The notes under the pieces were generated by a model that worked only from the letters and a program-made list of their open reading frames with translations, did not search any database and was not told the DNA's origin. From Halomonas sp. ML-15 (GTDB taxonomy: Bacteria > Pseudomonadota > Gammaproteobacteria > Pseudomonadales > Halomonadaceae): a DNA stretch of 64,000 nt. How positions within the stretch are numbered: the stretch's first letter is position 1; the number at the start of each line of letters is the position of its first letter. Positions 51,300 to 61,282 of this stretch are shown one piece after another. The stretch spans positions 186,001 to 250,000 of the forward strand of contig NZ_JACXZT010000002.1 in the NCBI RefSeq assembly GCF_014779595.1, read 5' to 3'. The translations under genes were made by a program, and so were the position numbers.

Positions 51300-53111
51300 A
51301 TGGTCGATGTCGATCTTTCCCAACCACCTTTCACGCTACTCGATGAGGATGGGCGGGATCGGGTGCGTGGCGGTGTCGACCTGGCCTATTTCGATAACCA
51401 GGAAGTCATCCTCGATGCCGGACAGCCAGGTGAATTTGTATTCATGATTCATAAGGGTGAAGTGGCCGAGCTCGATCCGACCATGCCGACAGCGGCGTCG
51501 CGGATTGGCCACTACACCGCCGGCGATCTTTTCGGTGCGATCAGCATCCTCAATGGCAAGAGCCGCTACCGCTTCCAGGCCGAGCAGGAGAGCCTCTGCT
51601 ATCTGCTGCCCAAGGCGCTGTTTCAGCGGCTATGCGATGACTATCCGGCCTTTGCCGAATTCTTCCGTCAGAGCCTGACCCACAAGGCGCGCCTGTTGAC
51701 CGAGAGGCGCGCCGAGGGGGGGGTGACCATGGCCGGCTTTATGCTGGCACGTATCGGCGAGTGCATGCGCGAGCCGCTGGTGGTCGACCAGGCCACCAGC
51801 ATCTTCGATGCCGTCAGCACCCTGAATGCCAGCCACGCCGACAGCCTGCTGGTGTGCGACGGCGAGCGTTTCGGCATGGTTACCAAGACCGACCTGCTCA
51901 ACGCGCTGGTGATCAAAGGCCTGACCCAGGAGCGTCCGGCCATCGAGGTGGCGCATTTCGAGCTGGTCACGGCCAGCGCCGACCAGTATCTGTTCGAGGC
52001 GCTGGTGCGCATGACCCGCCATGAGGTGGCGCGGGTGGTGGTGGTCGAGGACGGCAAGCCGGTGGGGGTGGTCGAACTCACCGATGTGCTGAGCTTCTTC
52101 TCCAGCCGCAGCTACGTGGTCAGTCTCCAGGTCGAGCAGGCCGACAGCCTCGATGAGCTGGCCCGGGCCAGTGCTCGTACGCCGGAGCTGGTGCGCGCGC
52201 TGATGGCCCAGGGCGTCAAGCTGCGCTTCGCCATGGGCCTGCTGGCGGCGCTCAACGGTCGCATCATGGCCAAGGCGTGGGGCTTCGCCATCGACGAGGC
52301 CCACCGCGACGCCAGCTGTCTGGTGGTGATGGGCAGCGAGGGGCGCGGCGAACAGATCCTCAAGACCGATCAGGACAACGCCCTGATCCTGGCCGATGAT
52401 CACGCCTGGCCGGGGTGCGAGACACAGATGCACGACTTCACCAAGACGCTGATCCGCCTCGGTTATCCGTCGTGTCCGGGCAATATCATGGTCTCCAATC
52501 CCGAGTGGGTGGGCACCGTCAGCGAGTGGCGAGAGCGGATTGCGCGCTGGGTGGCACGGCGCGATGGCGACAGCCTGATGAAACTCGCCATCATGCTCGA
52601 TGCCCACGCTGTGGCGGGCCAGACGGCGCTGCTCGACGGGGTCCGCGACGAACTGTTCGAGCGCTGCCGGCGCGACGAGATACTGCTCTCCTACTTTGCA
52701 CGCACCGCGCTGCGTTTCTCGACGCCGCTGACGCTGTTTGGCTCGCTGAAGAAGCCGCAGCACGGGATCGATATCAAGAAAGGCGGCATCTTTCCCATCG
52801 TGCACGGTGTCCGCACCCTGGCGTTGGAGCGCGGTATCCGTGCCACCTCGACCCTCGAACGACTCGATGCCTTGGCCGAGGACGGTCGTCTGGAAGAGCG
52901 TTTCGCCGAAGACCTCGGCGAGGCGCTGGCGATGTTTACCGAGCTGCGCCTGCGTCAGCAGCTCGAGCGTGATGGCGACGGTGAGGACGCCAACCGGGTG
53001 GTGGTGCAGCAGCTGTCGTCGCTGGAGCGCGACCTGCTGCGCGAGGGGCTGCATATGGTCAAGGATTTCAAGCAGCGACTATCGCAGCGCTTTCATCTGG
53101 AATATAGCTGA
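51300..53111 (+). CDS. cNMP-binding/CBS/DUF294 nucleotidyltransferase-like protein
   Basis: A 603-aa cytosolic protein. Order of domains: cyclic-nucleotide-binding-like (about 15-135, GQPGEFVFMIHKGEVAELDP), a CBS pair (about 145-275, MREPLVVDQATSIFDAVSTL and VVVEDGKPVGVVELTDVL), a DUF294 nucleotidyltransferase core with GSEGRGEQILKTDQDNALI (about 345-365), and DUF294_C. Such proteins sit beside SSS symporters and a DEDDh exonuclease in many gammaproteobacteria, so a role tied to acetate transport is inferred; the substrate is unknown. Start ATG at 51300 with GAGG 9 bases before it; earlier in-frame starts run into the AT-rich leader. Confidence 0.88.
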   Translation: MVDVDLSQPPFTLLDEDGRDRVRGGVDLAYFDNQEVILDAGQPGEFVFMIHKGEVAELDPTMPTAASRIGHYTAGDLFGAISILNGKSRYRFQAEQESLCYLLPKALFQRLCDDYPAFAEFFRQSLTHKARLLTERRAEGGVTMAGFMLARIGECMREPLVVDQATSIFDAVSTLNASHADSLLVCDGERFGMVTKTDLLNALVIKGLTQERPAIEVAHFELVTASADQYLFEALVRMTRHEVARVVVVEDGKPVGVVELTDVLSFFSSRSYVVSLQVEQADSLDELARASARTPELVRALMAQGVKLRFAMGLLAALNGRIMAKAWGFAIDEAHRDASCLVVMGSEGRGEQILKTDQDNALILADDHAWPGCETQMHDFTKTLIRLGYPSCPGNIMVSNPEWVGTVSEWRERIARWVARRDGDSLMKLAIMLDAHAVAGQTALLDGVRDELFERCRRDEILLSYFARTALRFSTPLTLFGSLKKPQHGIDIKKGGIFPIVHGVRTLALERGIRATSTLERLDALAEDGRLEERFAEDLGEALAMFTELRLRQQLERDGDGEDANRVVVQQLSSLERDLLREGLHMVKDFKQRLSQRFHLEYS

Positions 53112-53164
53112 GGCCTGTCGCCTCGGCCCAAGACAACAACCAACGAAGAGCCGTGGAGGTTCTT

Positions 53165-53782
53165 ATGCTGCGCGCCCTGCGCCGAGCCAGCGACCGCCGC
53201 CGCCATGCCGAAGGCGAGTATGGCTGGCTGTTTCACCCCTATACCGGCAACGAGATGGTGGCTATCGACTGCGAAACCACCGGCCTTGACACCCGCACTG
53301 CCGAACTGGTGTCGATCGCCGCGGTCAAGGTACGTAACGGTCGCGTGCTGACCAGCGAGTCGCTGGATCTGCGGCTGCAGCGACCCGCCAGTCTCAACGG
53401 TGATTCGATCCGCATCCACGGGCTGCGCGGCATCGACCTGGATGGCGGCGATTGCGTCGAAGCGGCGCTCGACAAGCTGCTCGACTTTATCGGCAATCGA
53501 CCGCTGATGGGCTGGTGCCTGGATTTCGACATGGCGATTCTCAACCGCCATCTGCGGCCGCGCTTCGGCTTCGACCTGCCCAATGCCTTGATCGAGGTGT
53601 CGCAGCGTTATGTTCGCGATCTGCGCCGCACCCATCCCGAGATCGAACCCAATCTACGCTTCGAGGCGGTGGCCAAGGCCCTCGGCGTGCCGGTGATCGG
53701 CCGGCATACCGCCCTGGGCGACGCGGTGACCGCGGCGCTGATGTATCTGCGTCTGGAGAGGGGCGCGATGCGCGGCGACTGA
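53165..53782 (+). CDS. DEDDh 3'-5' exonuclease (DnaQ-like)
   Basis: A 205-aa exonuclease of the DnaQ fold: Exo I VAIDCETTGLDT, Exo II GWCLDFDMAILNRHL, Exo III GRHTALGDAVTAALMYL. All catalytic acids and the His are present. It is not the replicative epsilon subunit (no polymerase-binding tail); it belongs to the group co-encoded with DUF294 proteins and symporters, of unknown role. GGAGG stands 5 bases before the ATG at 53165. 53 bases behind the DUF294 gene, so one operon. Confidence 0.88.
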   Translation: MLRALRRASDRRRHAEGEYGWLFHPYTGNEMVAIDCETTGLDTRTAELVSIAAVKVRNGRVLTSESLDLRLQRPASLNGDSIRIHGLRGIDLDGGDCVEAALDKLLDFIGNRPLMGWCLDFDMAILNRHLRPRFGFDLPNALIEVSQRYVRDLRRTHPEIEPNLRFEAVAKALGVPVIGRHTALGDAVTAALMYLRLERGAMRGD

Positions 53783-53839
53783 CTCCATCGCCCGGCGATG
53801 GTAAGATGGCCGCCCATTTCCGGCCCCGATGCTGCGATC

Positions 53840-54721
<882 letters not shown>

Positions 54722-54757
54722 GGCACCGTCACCCCGGTTGCTGAACCGAAAAAAGTG

Positions 54758-54791
54758 CAGCGCCCCCGTCGATCACTCGGCGGGGGCGCTG
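54758..54791 (-). terminator. Rho-independent terminator of anr
   Basis: CAGCGCCCCCG and CGGGGGCGCTG form an 11-bp stem. Read on the minus strand it is followed by CACTTTTTTC, so it ends the anr transcript 22 bases after its stop. It may also stop ttcA readthrough. Confidence 0.85.
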
Positions 54792-54812
54792 TCGTTGCGG
54801 TGCTGAGCGTGA

Positions 54813-55556
54813 CTAGAGGCAGCCGTCGCCTTCGGCCAGGCCTTCGAGTGCCGTCAGGTCGAGAATATTGACCTCGCGGCCGGCCACGGCCACCAGCTGC
54901 TGCTGCTGGAAGCGGCCGAGGATGCGGCTGACGGTTTCCACCGCCAGTCCCAGGTAGTTACCGATATCGGCGCGCGACATCGACAGGCGAAAGCTGTAGG
55001 CCGAATAGCCGCGGCGCCGGAAGCGATTCGAGAGCCCGATCAGGAAGCTGGCCAGGCGTTCGTCGGCGGTCTTGCGCGACAGCAGGCGCATCATCCGGCG
55101 GTCGTCGCGCATCTCCTTGCTCATGCTGCGAAACAGCTGGGTGCGTAGCTCCGGCAGCTGTTCGGAGAGGTGATCCAGGCGGTCGAAGGGGATCTCGCAC
55201 ACGGTGGTGGTCTCGAGGGCGGTGACCGTGCCGGGGTAGCGTTCGTCGTCGATGGCGTCGAGTCCAACCAGTTCGCTGGGCAAGTAGAAGTTGGTCAGCT
55301 GATCTTCGCCATTCCCCTCGCTGGCGAGCTGCTTGAGGCTGCCCGAGCGTACCGCGAACACGCTGGTGAATGTCTCGCCCTGGCGAAACAGCGCCTCACC
55401 CTTCTTGAGTGGCGCGCGGCGTCGAATGATGGCGTCGAACTGATCGATGTCGGACAGTTCCAGGGCTAGCGGCAGGCACAGCGAGCTCAGGCTGCAGGTC
55501 TGGCAGCGCGTCTCGTGCAAACGAGCGCTTCTGGGAGCGGTGGCGGGGGCTGGCAT
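54813..55556 (-). CDS. anr: Fnr-type oxygen-responsive regulator (Anr/Fnr)
   Basis: A 247-aa oxygen sensor-regulator. The [4Fe-4S] ligands are Cys18, Cys21, Cys27 (CQTCSLSSLC) and Cys120 (TTTVCEIP). The winged helix has IGNYLGLAVETVSRILGRF with the Fnr-type Glu, Ser and Arg that read TTGAT. AGGAGGAGG precedes the ATG at 55556. It sits 77 bases behind hemN, on the same strand as the cbb3 oxidase assembly genes, the usual order in Pseudomonas and Halomonas, and probably controls them under low oxygen. Confidence 0.94.
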   Translation of the reverse strand: MPAPATAPRSARLHETRCQTCSLSSLCLPLALELSDIDQFDAIIRRRAPLKKGEALFRQGETFTSVFAVRSGSLKQLASEGNGEDQLTNFYLPSELVGLDAIDDERYPGTVTALETTTVCEIPFDRLDHLSEQLPELRTQLFRSMSKEMRDDRRMMRLLSRKTADERLASFLIGLSNRFRRRGYSAYSFRLSMSRADIGNYLGLAVETVSRILGRFQQQQLVAVAGREVNILDLTALEGLAEGDGCL

Positions 55557-55633
55557 GACCTCCTCCTGGATGGTGGCATTACCCTCAGTATGGTGGATCG
55601 TGGCGCTACGGCAAAGGATACTTTCCGGCATGA

Positions 55634-57049
55634 TCAAAGGATCCTCGAGTAGCGCGGCCCCTGGCCCGGCGTGAGGTGAGCGTCGAAAGCCATCGCCAGG
55701 TGCCGAATCAGTAGCTTGCCGATCGGAGTGGCGGTCAGGGTCAGGCCACGGCGTTTGATGAGGCCGTCGCGCTCGGCGTCTTCGAGCTGGCGCAGGCTGT
55801 CGGCGAAGTAACGCTCGGCGTCGATGCCAAAGCGAGAGCCGAGCTCGGCCAGGTCAAGACGCATATCGCACATCAGGCGCTCGATGGCGTAGCGGCGGTA
55901 GTGGTCGTCTGGACTTAGTCGGACCCCGCGCTGGGTTGCCAGGCGGCCGCTGTCCAGTGCTGCCTCGTAGCTGGCCAGGTCGGTGGGGTTCTGGGCATAG
56001 AGGTCGTCGACCCGCGAGATCGCCGAGACTCCGAGCCCTATCAGGTCGCTATCGGCGTGGCTGGAGTAGCCCTGGAAGTTGCGCTGCAGGGTGCCGTGAC
56101 GCTGGGCCACGGCGAGGCTGTCGTCGGGACGCGCAAAGTGATCCATGCCGATATGCACATAGCCGGCGGTCTCGAGCATGTCGATGCTGGTGCGCAGGAT
56201 GGCGAGTTTTTCGTCGGCGCTAGGCAGGTCGGCCTCGCTGATGCGCCGCTGCGGCGGGAAACGCTGCGGCATGTGCGCGTAGTTGAACACCGACAGCCGT
56301 GCCGGGGCCATGTCGATGACCTGCTCCAGGGTCGCCGCGAAGCTGTCGCGGGTCTGGTGCGGCAGACCGTAGATCAGGTCCATGTTCAGTGAGCGAAAGC
56401 CGAGCCGGCGCGCCTCGTCGACCAGGTTTTCGGTGAGTACCCGGGGCTGCACGCGATTGATGGCCTTCTGCACTCGCAGGTCGAGATCCTGCACCCCCAG
56501 GCTGATGCGGTTGAAGCCCAATGCCTGCAGGTGCCGCAGGGTCAGCATATTGGCTTCGCGGGGGTCGATCTCGATGGCGTAGTCGCGCTGGGGATCGCTG
56601 CTCAGGCCGAAGCGGCTGTGCAGGCGGTCGACCAGATCGCTCATCTGGTCGAGGGTCAGGAAGGTCGGCGTGCCGCCCCCCCAGTGCAGCTGGCTGACCG
56701 GGCGTGAGGTGTCCAGATGCCGCGCGGCGAGCACCATCTCGCGATCGAGCCGCGCCAAGTAGGGCTCAGCGAGACGCGTGTTCTTGGTGGCGATCTTGTT
56801 GCAGGCACAGTAGAAGCAGATCTTGCGGCAGAACGGCACGTGCACGTAGATCGACAGCTGCCGGCCACCGGCATTGCTGCGCGACAGAGCCTCGGACAGC
56901 GCTTCTGCGCCGACGCCATCGTGAAACGATAGCGCGGTGGGGTATGAGGTGTAGCGCGGTCCGCTGATATCGTAGCGGCGAATCAGCGCCTCGTCCCAGG
57001 CAGAGGATGCCGCCGCCTGGGGTGGCGCGATGGGCGTGGCGTAAGACAT
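55634..57049 (-). CDS. hemN: Oxygen-independent coproporphyrinogen III oxidase
   Basis: Radical-SAM enzyme that makes protoporphyrinogen IX without oxygen, needed for haem under low oxygen. Cluster motif Cys74-x3-Cys78-x2-Cys81 (CRKICFYCACN), GGGTPTFL, and the C-terminal HemN domain. 471 aa, slightly above E. coli (457). AGGAG precedes the ATG at 57049. An Anr-type box lies 58 bases upstream. Confidence 0.95.
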   Translation of the reverse strand: MSYATPIAPPQAAASSAWDEALIRRYDISGPRYTSYPTALSFHDGVGAEALSEALSRSNAGGRQLSIYVHVPFCRKICFYCACNKIATKNTRLAEPYLARLDREMVLAARHLDTSRPVSQLHWGGGTPTFLTLDQMSDLVDRLHSRFGLSSDPQRDYAIEIDPREANMLTLRHLQALGFNRISLGVQDLDLRVQKAINRVQPRVLTENLVDEARRLGFRSLNMDLIYGLPHQTRDSFAATLEQVIDMAPARLSVFNYAHMPQRFPPQRRISEADLPSADEKLAILRTSIDMLETAGYVHIGMDHFARPDDSLAVAQRHGTLQRNFQGYSSHADSDLIGLGVSAISRVDDLYAQNPTDLASYEAALDSGRLATQRGVRLSPDDHYRRYAIERLMCDMRLDLAELGSRFGIDAERYFADSLRQLEDAERDGLIKRRGLTLTATPIGKLLIRHLAMAFDAHLTPGQGPRYSRIL

Positions 57050-57106
57050 GGGGCACTCCTGACGAGGAACTTGCGCCCATGCTAGCGCCGGCGCGACGCG
57101 GCGATC

Positions 57107-57120
57107 TTGCCTTGGATCAA
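57107..57120 (-). promoter_or_regulatory. Anr/Fnr box upstream of hemN
   Basis: On the minus strand TTGATCCAAGGCAA: one perfect TTGAT half-site, 4-base spacer, and a GGCAA half that matches ATCAA at three of five bases. Its position before hemN and the nearby anr gene support an Anr site. Confidence 0.6.
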
Positions 57121-57200
57121 GTCGTGGCGGTTTTGTGGCGGGGTTATTGGCGCTGCGCTTAGCGAAGGACGCCGAGGCGGTCAGCGCGGCATAGAACACC

Positions 57201-57319
57201 GCTCGGGACTGATCCGTCGGCAGGCCTACGAGGGGGCGCTGTAAACCCGTCCCTGGGCGCTACCTTGCGCCATCCATGGCGCAAACCCCCTCTTCGGCCT
57301 GCCCCCGGCGTCCCTCGCT
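57201..57319 (-). repeat. 119-bp palindromic intergenic repeat, copy 3 (inverted)
   Basis: Reverse complement of the element at 25972-26090, same length, with only a handful of substitutions. It fills most of the gap between the TauE-like gene and hemN, and its nested hairpins could end the cco transcript or shield it from decay. Confidence 0.85.
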
Positions 57320-57366
57320 ATGGTCGTGGAACTGAGCCGGCGGCAGGTGCCGGGCATCTCCATCAT

Positions 57367-58068
57367 TCAGTGGCCGGTGGCGCCCGGCAGTAGCCGCCAC
57401 AGCTGCCAGAGTGCGAAGGCGATGATACTGAGCGCGGCCACAGCGCGGGTGGCGGGGTGGCGGATCAGCCCCGCCAGGCTATTGGCGGCGAAGCCGGTGG
57501 CCAGCACCGCCGGCAGGGTGCCGAGTCCGAAGGCGGCCATCAGTGCCGCGCCCTGCAGCGGGCTTGCCAGGGTCAGGCTCCAGGCCAGCATCGAGTAGAC
57601 CAGCCCGCACGGCAGCCAGCCCCATACCGCGCCCAGGGCCACCGCCTGGGGGATCTTGACCACCGGCATCAGGCGCCTGCCGTAGGGTTCGATATGGCGC
57701 CACAGCCGGCGGCCGAGGCGCTCGACTACCAGCAGGCCCTTCCACCAGTTGGCGATATACAGCGCCATCAGGATCAGCATGATCGCCGCCAAGACCTGGA
57801 ACACTAGGCGCACCTCGCCGGCCAGGCCACCGATCAGGGTGCCGAGTCCGGCGACCAGCGCGCCGGCCAGCATATAGCTGGCGATGCGGCCCAGGTTGTA
57901 GCCCAGCAGCAAACCGGTGAGGCGCGCCGGGTGGCGCATGCTGGGCGGCACGGCGAAGGTCAGGGCGCTCATGATGCCGCCGCACATGCCGATGCAGTGA
58001 GCGCCACCGAGCAGTCCGAAGACGAAGGCGGCTGCCAGCGGGGGAAGGTCCAGGCCAGTGGGGTCCAT
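57367..58068 (-). CDS. Sulfite exporter TauE/SafE family membrane protein
   Basis: A 233-aa protein with six to seven hydrophobic helices; FGLLGGAHCIGMCGGIMSAL near the start and WGWLPCGLVYSMLAWSL are typical of the branch found beside ccoS, which carries conserved Cys and Met residues. That branch is suspected of a copper-related role in cbb3 oxidase assembly; this is inferred from position, not shown. Start and ccoS stop overlap by one base (TAATG). Confidence 0.85.
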   Translation of the reverse strand: MDPTGLDLPPLAAAFVFGLLGGAHCIGMCGGIMSALTFAVPPSMRHPARLTGLLLGYNLGRIASYMLAGALVAGLGTLIGGLAGEVRLVFQVLAAIMLILMALYIANWWKGLLVVERLGRRLWRHIEPYGRRLMPVVKIPQAVALGAVWGWLPCGLVYSMLAWSLTLASPLQGAALMAAFGLGTLPAVLATGFAANSLAGLIRHPATRAVAALSIIAFALWQLWRLLPGATGH

Positions 58069-58304
58069 TAGCGCTGGGTGGGCTCGTCATCCTGGGGTGG
58101 CGGAGCGTCGCGCTGGGCCGCCTGGGCGCGGCGGCGCTGGCGCTCCTCCGGGGTGAGGTCGTTCTCGTCCTCGTCGAACAGGATGCGGTGGGCGGGGCCT
58201 TCGAGGTCCTCGAACTGGTCGTTGCGCACCGCCCAGAAGAAGGCCCAGACGGCCAGGGAGAGCAGGATCAGCGTCAGCGGAATCAGCAGATAGAGAATCG
58301 TCAT
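58068..58304 (-). CDS. ccoS: cbb3-type cytochrome oxidase assembly protein CcoS
   Basis: A 78-aa protein with one N-terminal helix (MTILYLLIPLTLILLSLAVWAFFWAV), then the CcoS motif RNDQFEDLEGPAHRILFDED and an acidic/Gln-rich tail. Needed for haem and copper insertion into cbb3 oxidase. Its ATG overlaps the ccoI stop by 4 bases. Confidence 0.93.
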   Translation of the reverse strand: MTILYLLIPLTLILLSLAVWAFFWAVRNDQFEDLEGPAHRILFDEDENDLTPEERQRRRAQAAQRDAPPPQDDEPTQR

Positions 58305-60763
58305 GCGGGCTCCGGAGTGAGGGCGGGCGGCGCGGGGCTAGCGGGCTGCATACGGGTCAGGCGCAGGGCGTTGCCGACCACTACCAGCGAACTCGCTGAC
58401 ATGCCCAGGGCGGCGACCCAGGGCGGTACGACGCCGAGGGCGGCAATCGGCAGCGCCGTGGCGTTGTAGCACACCGACCAGATCAGGTTCTGACGGATGA
58501 TGCGCCGCGTGGCCCGGGTCAGCTCGATGGCCTCGACGATACGCCCCAGGCGCGGGCTGAGCAAGACGGCATCGGCGCTGGTGCGGGCCAGGTCGGTGGC
58601 GCCGTTCATGGCGATCGAGACGTCGGCGCCGGCCAGCACCGGCACGTCGTTGATGCCGTCACCGACCATGATGACCTGCTCGCCGGCGGCCTGGCGTGCC
58701 TCGATATGGGCGAGCTTGTCCTCGGGGCTGGCGCCGGCCTGCCAGTCGTCGATACCGAGCTGGGCGGCCAGTGCCGACACCGAGGCCGGGGTGTCCCCCG
58801 ACAGCAGGCTGACCGCCAGCCCCTGGGCCTTGAGACCGGCAACGGTGGCGGCGGCGTCTTCGCGCAGGTGGTCGCGCAGGGCGAACCAGGCCAGCGGCTT
58901 GTCGTCAGTGGCCAGCAGCAGCCACTGGCCGTCGCTGGGCGGTTCGAGGCCGTGTTCGGGGGCGGCGAAGGCCGGCTTGCCGAGGCGGTAGCGCTGGCCG
59001 CCGATATCGCCCTCGAGACCCAGCCCGGGGCGACTGACTACGTCGCTGGCGCGTAGGGTGGAGAGCCGGTGGGGGCGAAACGCTCGGGCGATAGGGTGCT
59101 CGGAGTGGGCCTCCAGGGCGGCGGCCAACTGGCGCAGGCGCTCGGCGTCGAGCCGTGCCGCCAGCGGGCGGGTGTCGACCAGCTGCATTTCGCCGCGGGT
59201 CAGGGTGCCGGTCTTGTCGAAGATCACCCGGGTCGCCTGGGAGAGCCCCTCGATAGCGTGGGCGCGTGTCACCAGCACGCCGCGACGGCGCAGCTGGCCG
59301 TGGCCGGCGGTGAGCGCGGTGGGGGTGGCCAGCGCCAGGGCGCAGGGGCAGGTCACCACCAGCACCGAGAGGGTCACCCACAGCACCCGCGACGGGTCGA
59401 TAAACCACCACACCACGGCCACCCCGACCACCACCACCAGCAGGCGCAGCACGAACAGGTGGGCCATGCGCGCGGCGGCCTCGGCGATCTTGGGGCGGCT
59501 GGTAAAGGCGCGATCGGTGAGGTCGACGATGCTGGCGACCCGCGCCTCGCGGCCGGCGTGGGTGACGCGCACCGTCAGCGGGCTCTCGACGTTCTGGCTG
59601 CCGCCGGTGACGGTGTCGCCGACGCCGCGGCTGACCGGCAGGTACTCGCCGCTGAGCATGGACTCGTCGAGGCTCGATTCACCGACTTCGATGACGCCGT
59701 CGGCGGGCACGCTGTGACCCGGCTTGACCAGCACCAGGTCGCCGGCAGTGAGCTGGCTGGCGGGCAGGATACGCTCTTCGCCGTCGGCGGTGAGACGGAT
59801 CGCCGAGAGCGGCAGGGCGCCGGACATGGCGTTGCCGCTGTGGCCGCTGCGGCGACGCGCGCGGGCCTCGACGTAGCGGCCGAAGAGCAGAAAGCAGGTG
59901 AACATCGCCACCGAGTCGAAGTAGACCTCGCCGACGTCGAAGATCACCGCATAGCCGCTTGCCAGGTAGGCGCCGCCGATGGCGATCGACACCGGCACAT
60001 CCATGCCCAGGGTGCGCGTGCGCAGGTCGCGCAGCGCGTTGCGGAAGAACGGCTGCGCCGAGAACAGCACCACCGGCGTGGTCAGCGCAAACGACAGCCA
60101 GTGAAACAGGGCGTAGAAGTCGGCGCTGATCTGGCCCGGCTCGGCGACGTAGATCGGCACCGAGAACATCATCACCTGCATCATGCCCACCGCGGCGACG
60201 ATCAGGCGGCGCACGTTCATGCGCTCCTCGTGCTGAAGCCGCGCCTGGGCGGCGTCGGGCTCGTAGGGCTGGGCGCTATAGCCGATGGCGGCCATCTCGG
60301 CGAGGATCCGCGACAGCGAGATGCGGGCTGGGTCCCAGCCGACCCGCACGCGATGGTGGCTGAGGTTGACGGCGCTCGAGGTGATGCCGTCGAGGGCGTT
60401 GAGGCGATGCTCGATCAGCCAGGCGCAGGCGGCACAGGTGATGCCGTCTACCGCCAGGGTGGCGGCCACGCCGTCGCCGTCGGCGTGCACGAACTGGCGC
60501 TGCAGGCCGGGGTCGTCGAACACCGCCCAGGTTTCGGCCTTGACCGCCTGGCGGTCGTCGGGGCGCTCGGGCAGCTCGGTACGAAAGCGGTAATAGCTGC
60601 CCAGGCCACCATCGACGATGGCGTGGGCCACCGCCTCGCAGCCGGGGCAGCAGAGTGCATGGCGCTGATCGTCCAGCTTGATGGACCAGGGCGCATCTGG
60701 GGGCACCTCACTGCCGCAGTGGTAGCAGCTAGTTGATGCCGCCACGGCGAGAGACTCGCTCAT
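58301..60763 (-). CDS. ccoI: Copper-transporting P1B-type ATPase CcoI
   Basis: An 820-aa heavy-metal ATPase that exports copper for the CuB site of cbb3 oxidase. N-terminal Cys-rich segment (CYHCGSEV ... CCPGCEAVAH), an HMA metal-binding domain (GITCAACAWLIEH), eight predicted helices with the metal-site CPCALALATPTAL, the phosphorylation motif DKTGTLTRGE, and the hinge GDGINDVPVLAGADVSIAM. Gap to ccoH is 7 bases; the stop overlaps ccoS. Confidence 0.94.
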   Translation of the reverse strand: MSESLAVAASTSCYHCGSEVPPDAPWSIKLDDQRHALCCPGCEAVAHAIVDGGLGSYYRFRTELPERPDDRQAVKAETWAVFDDPGLQRQFVHADGDGVAATLAVDGITCAACAWLIEHRLNALDGITSSAVNLSHHRVRVGWDPARISLSRILAEMAAIGYSAQPYEPDAAQARLQHEERMNVRRLIVAAVGMMQVMMFSVPIYVAEPGQISADFYALFHWLSFALTTPVVLFSAQPFFRNALRDLRTRTLGMDVPVSIAIGGAYLASGYAVIFDVGEVYFDSVAMFTCFLLFGRYVEARARRRSGHSGNAMSGALPLSAIRLTADGEERILPASQLTAGDLVLVKPGHSVPADGVIEVGESSLDESMLSGEYLPVSRGVGDTVTGGSQNVESPLTVRVTHAGREARVASIVDLTDRAFTSRPKIAEAAARMAHLFVLRLLVVVVGVAVVWWFIDPSRVLWVTLSVLVVTCPCALALATPTALTAGHGQLRRRGVLVTRAHAIEGLSQATRVIFDKTGTLTRGEMQLVDTRPLAARLDAERLRQLAAALEAHSEHPIARAFRPHRLSTLRASDVVSRPGLGLEGDIGGQRYRLGKPAFAAPEHGLEPPSDGQWLLLATDDKPLAWFALRDHLREDAAATVAGLKAQGLAVSLLSGDTPASVSALAAQLGIDDWQAGASPEDKLAHIEARQAAGEQVIMVGDGINDVPVLAGADVSIAMNGATDLARTSADAVLLSPRLGRIVEAIELTRATRRIIRQNLIWSVCYNATALPIAALGVVPPWVAALGMSASSLVVVGNALRLTRMQPASPAPPALTPEPA

Positions 60764-60770
60764 GCTTGCC

Positions 60771-61280
60771 TCAACCAGGGCCGCCCGGCGCCAGCGAGAT
60801 GGCGTCGTCGACCGGGAAGGTCGCTTCGCCGCTCAGGCGCCACTCCGGGGTCTCGTGATCCGGCTGCAGCTGCAGGTACCAGCGGTAGTTGAGACGCTCC
60901 TCGGCCTGGCCGATATAGCGGCCGTCGCGGACATGCTCGAGGGTGAAGGTCTGGTCGCGATCATCGCGGGTCGGGAACAGCAGCTGAAGGATCAGTCGCT
61001 CGGGGCGGTCGTCGCCGGCCAGCTCGAGGGTGATATCGCCGGTCTGGTCGTCGATGCGCAGGTCGCCGACGAGCTCCAGCTCGGCGGCGCGCTGCTGCTT
61101 GGCCAGCACCATATTGATGGCGCGGCCGTGTTCGTAATAGTCCTCCTGGACCATGCCGTCGGCGGAGCGTATGGCCATCACCGCCAGGGTGCAGCTGGCG
61201 GTGATCGAGGTGAACAGCAGGCCGAGCAGCAGCCACGGCCAGAACTGCTTGTACCAGGGGGTGACGGGGATGGTGCTCAA
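60771..61280 (-). CDS. ccoH: FixH/CcoH family protein
   Basis: A 169-aa single-helix protein (WYKQFWPWLLLGLLFTSITASCTLAVM) with a periplasmic domain of the FixH family (DGMVQEDYYEHGRAINMVLAKQ). CcoH associates with the cbb3 oxidase during assembly. The start is TTG, with GGAG 6 bases before it; no ATG precedes the helix. Two bases separate it from the ccoG stop. Confidence 0.92.
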   Translation of the reverse strand: MSTIPVTPWYKQFWPWLLLGLLFTSITASCTLAVMAIRSADGMVQEDYYEHGRAINMVLAKQQRAAELELVGDLRIDDQTGDITLELAGDDRPERLILQLLFPTRDDRDQTFTLEHVRDGRYIGQAEERLNYRWYLQLQPDHETPEWRLSGEATFPVDDAISLAPGGPG

Positions 61281-61282
61281 GG

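Noticed and set aside
51163-51447. Short plus-strand frame with a GGAG ribosome site upstream of the DUF294 gene
   Set aside because: It overlaps the DUF294 gene by about 150 bases in another frame, shows no domain, and its second half looks like an out-of-frame reading of a real gene.
55624-55640. Fnr-like TTGAT half-site just before anr
   Set aside because: The second half (CCGGA) does not match ATCAA; a lone half-site is too weak to call.
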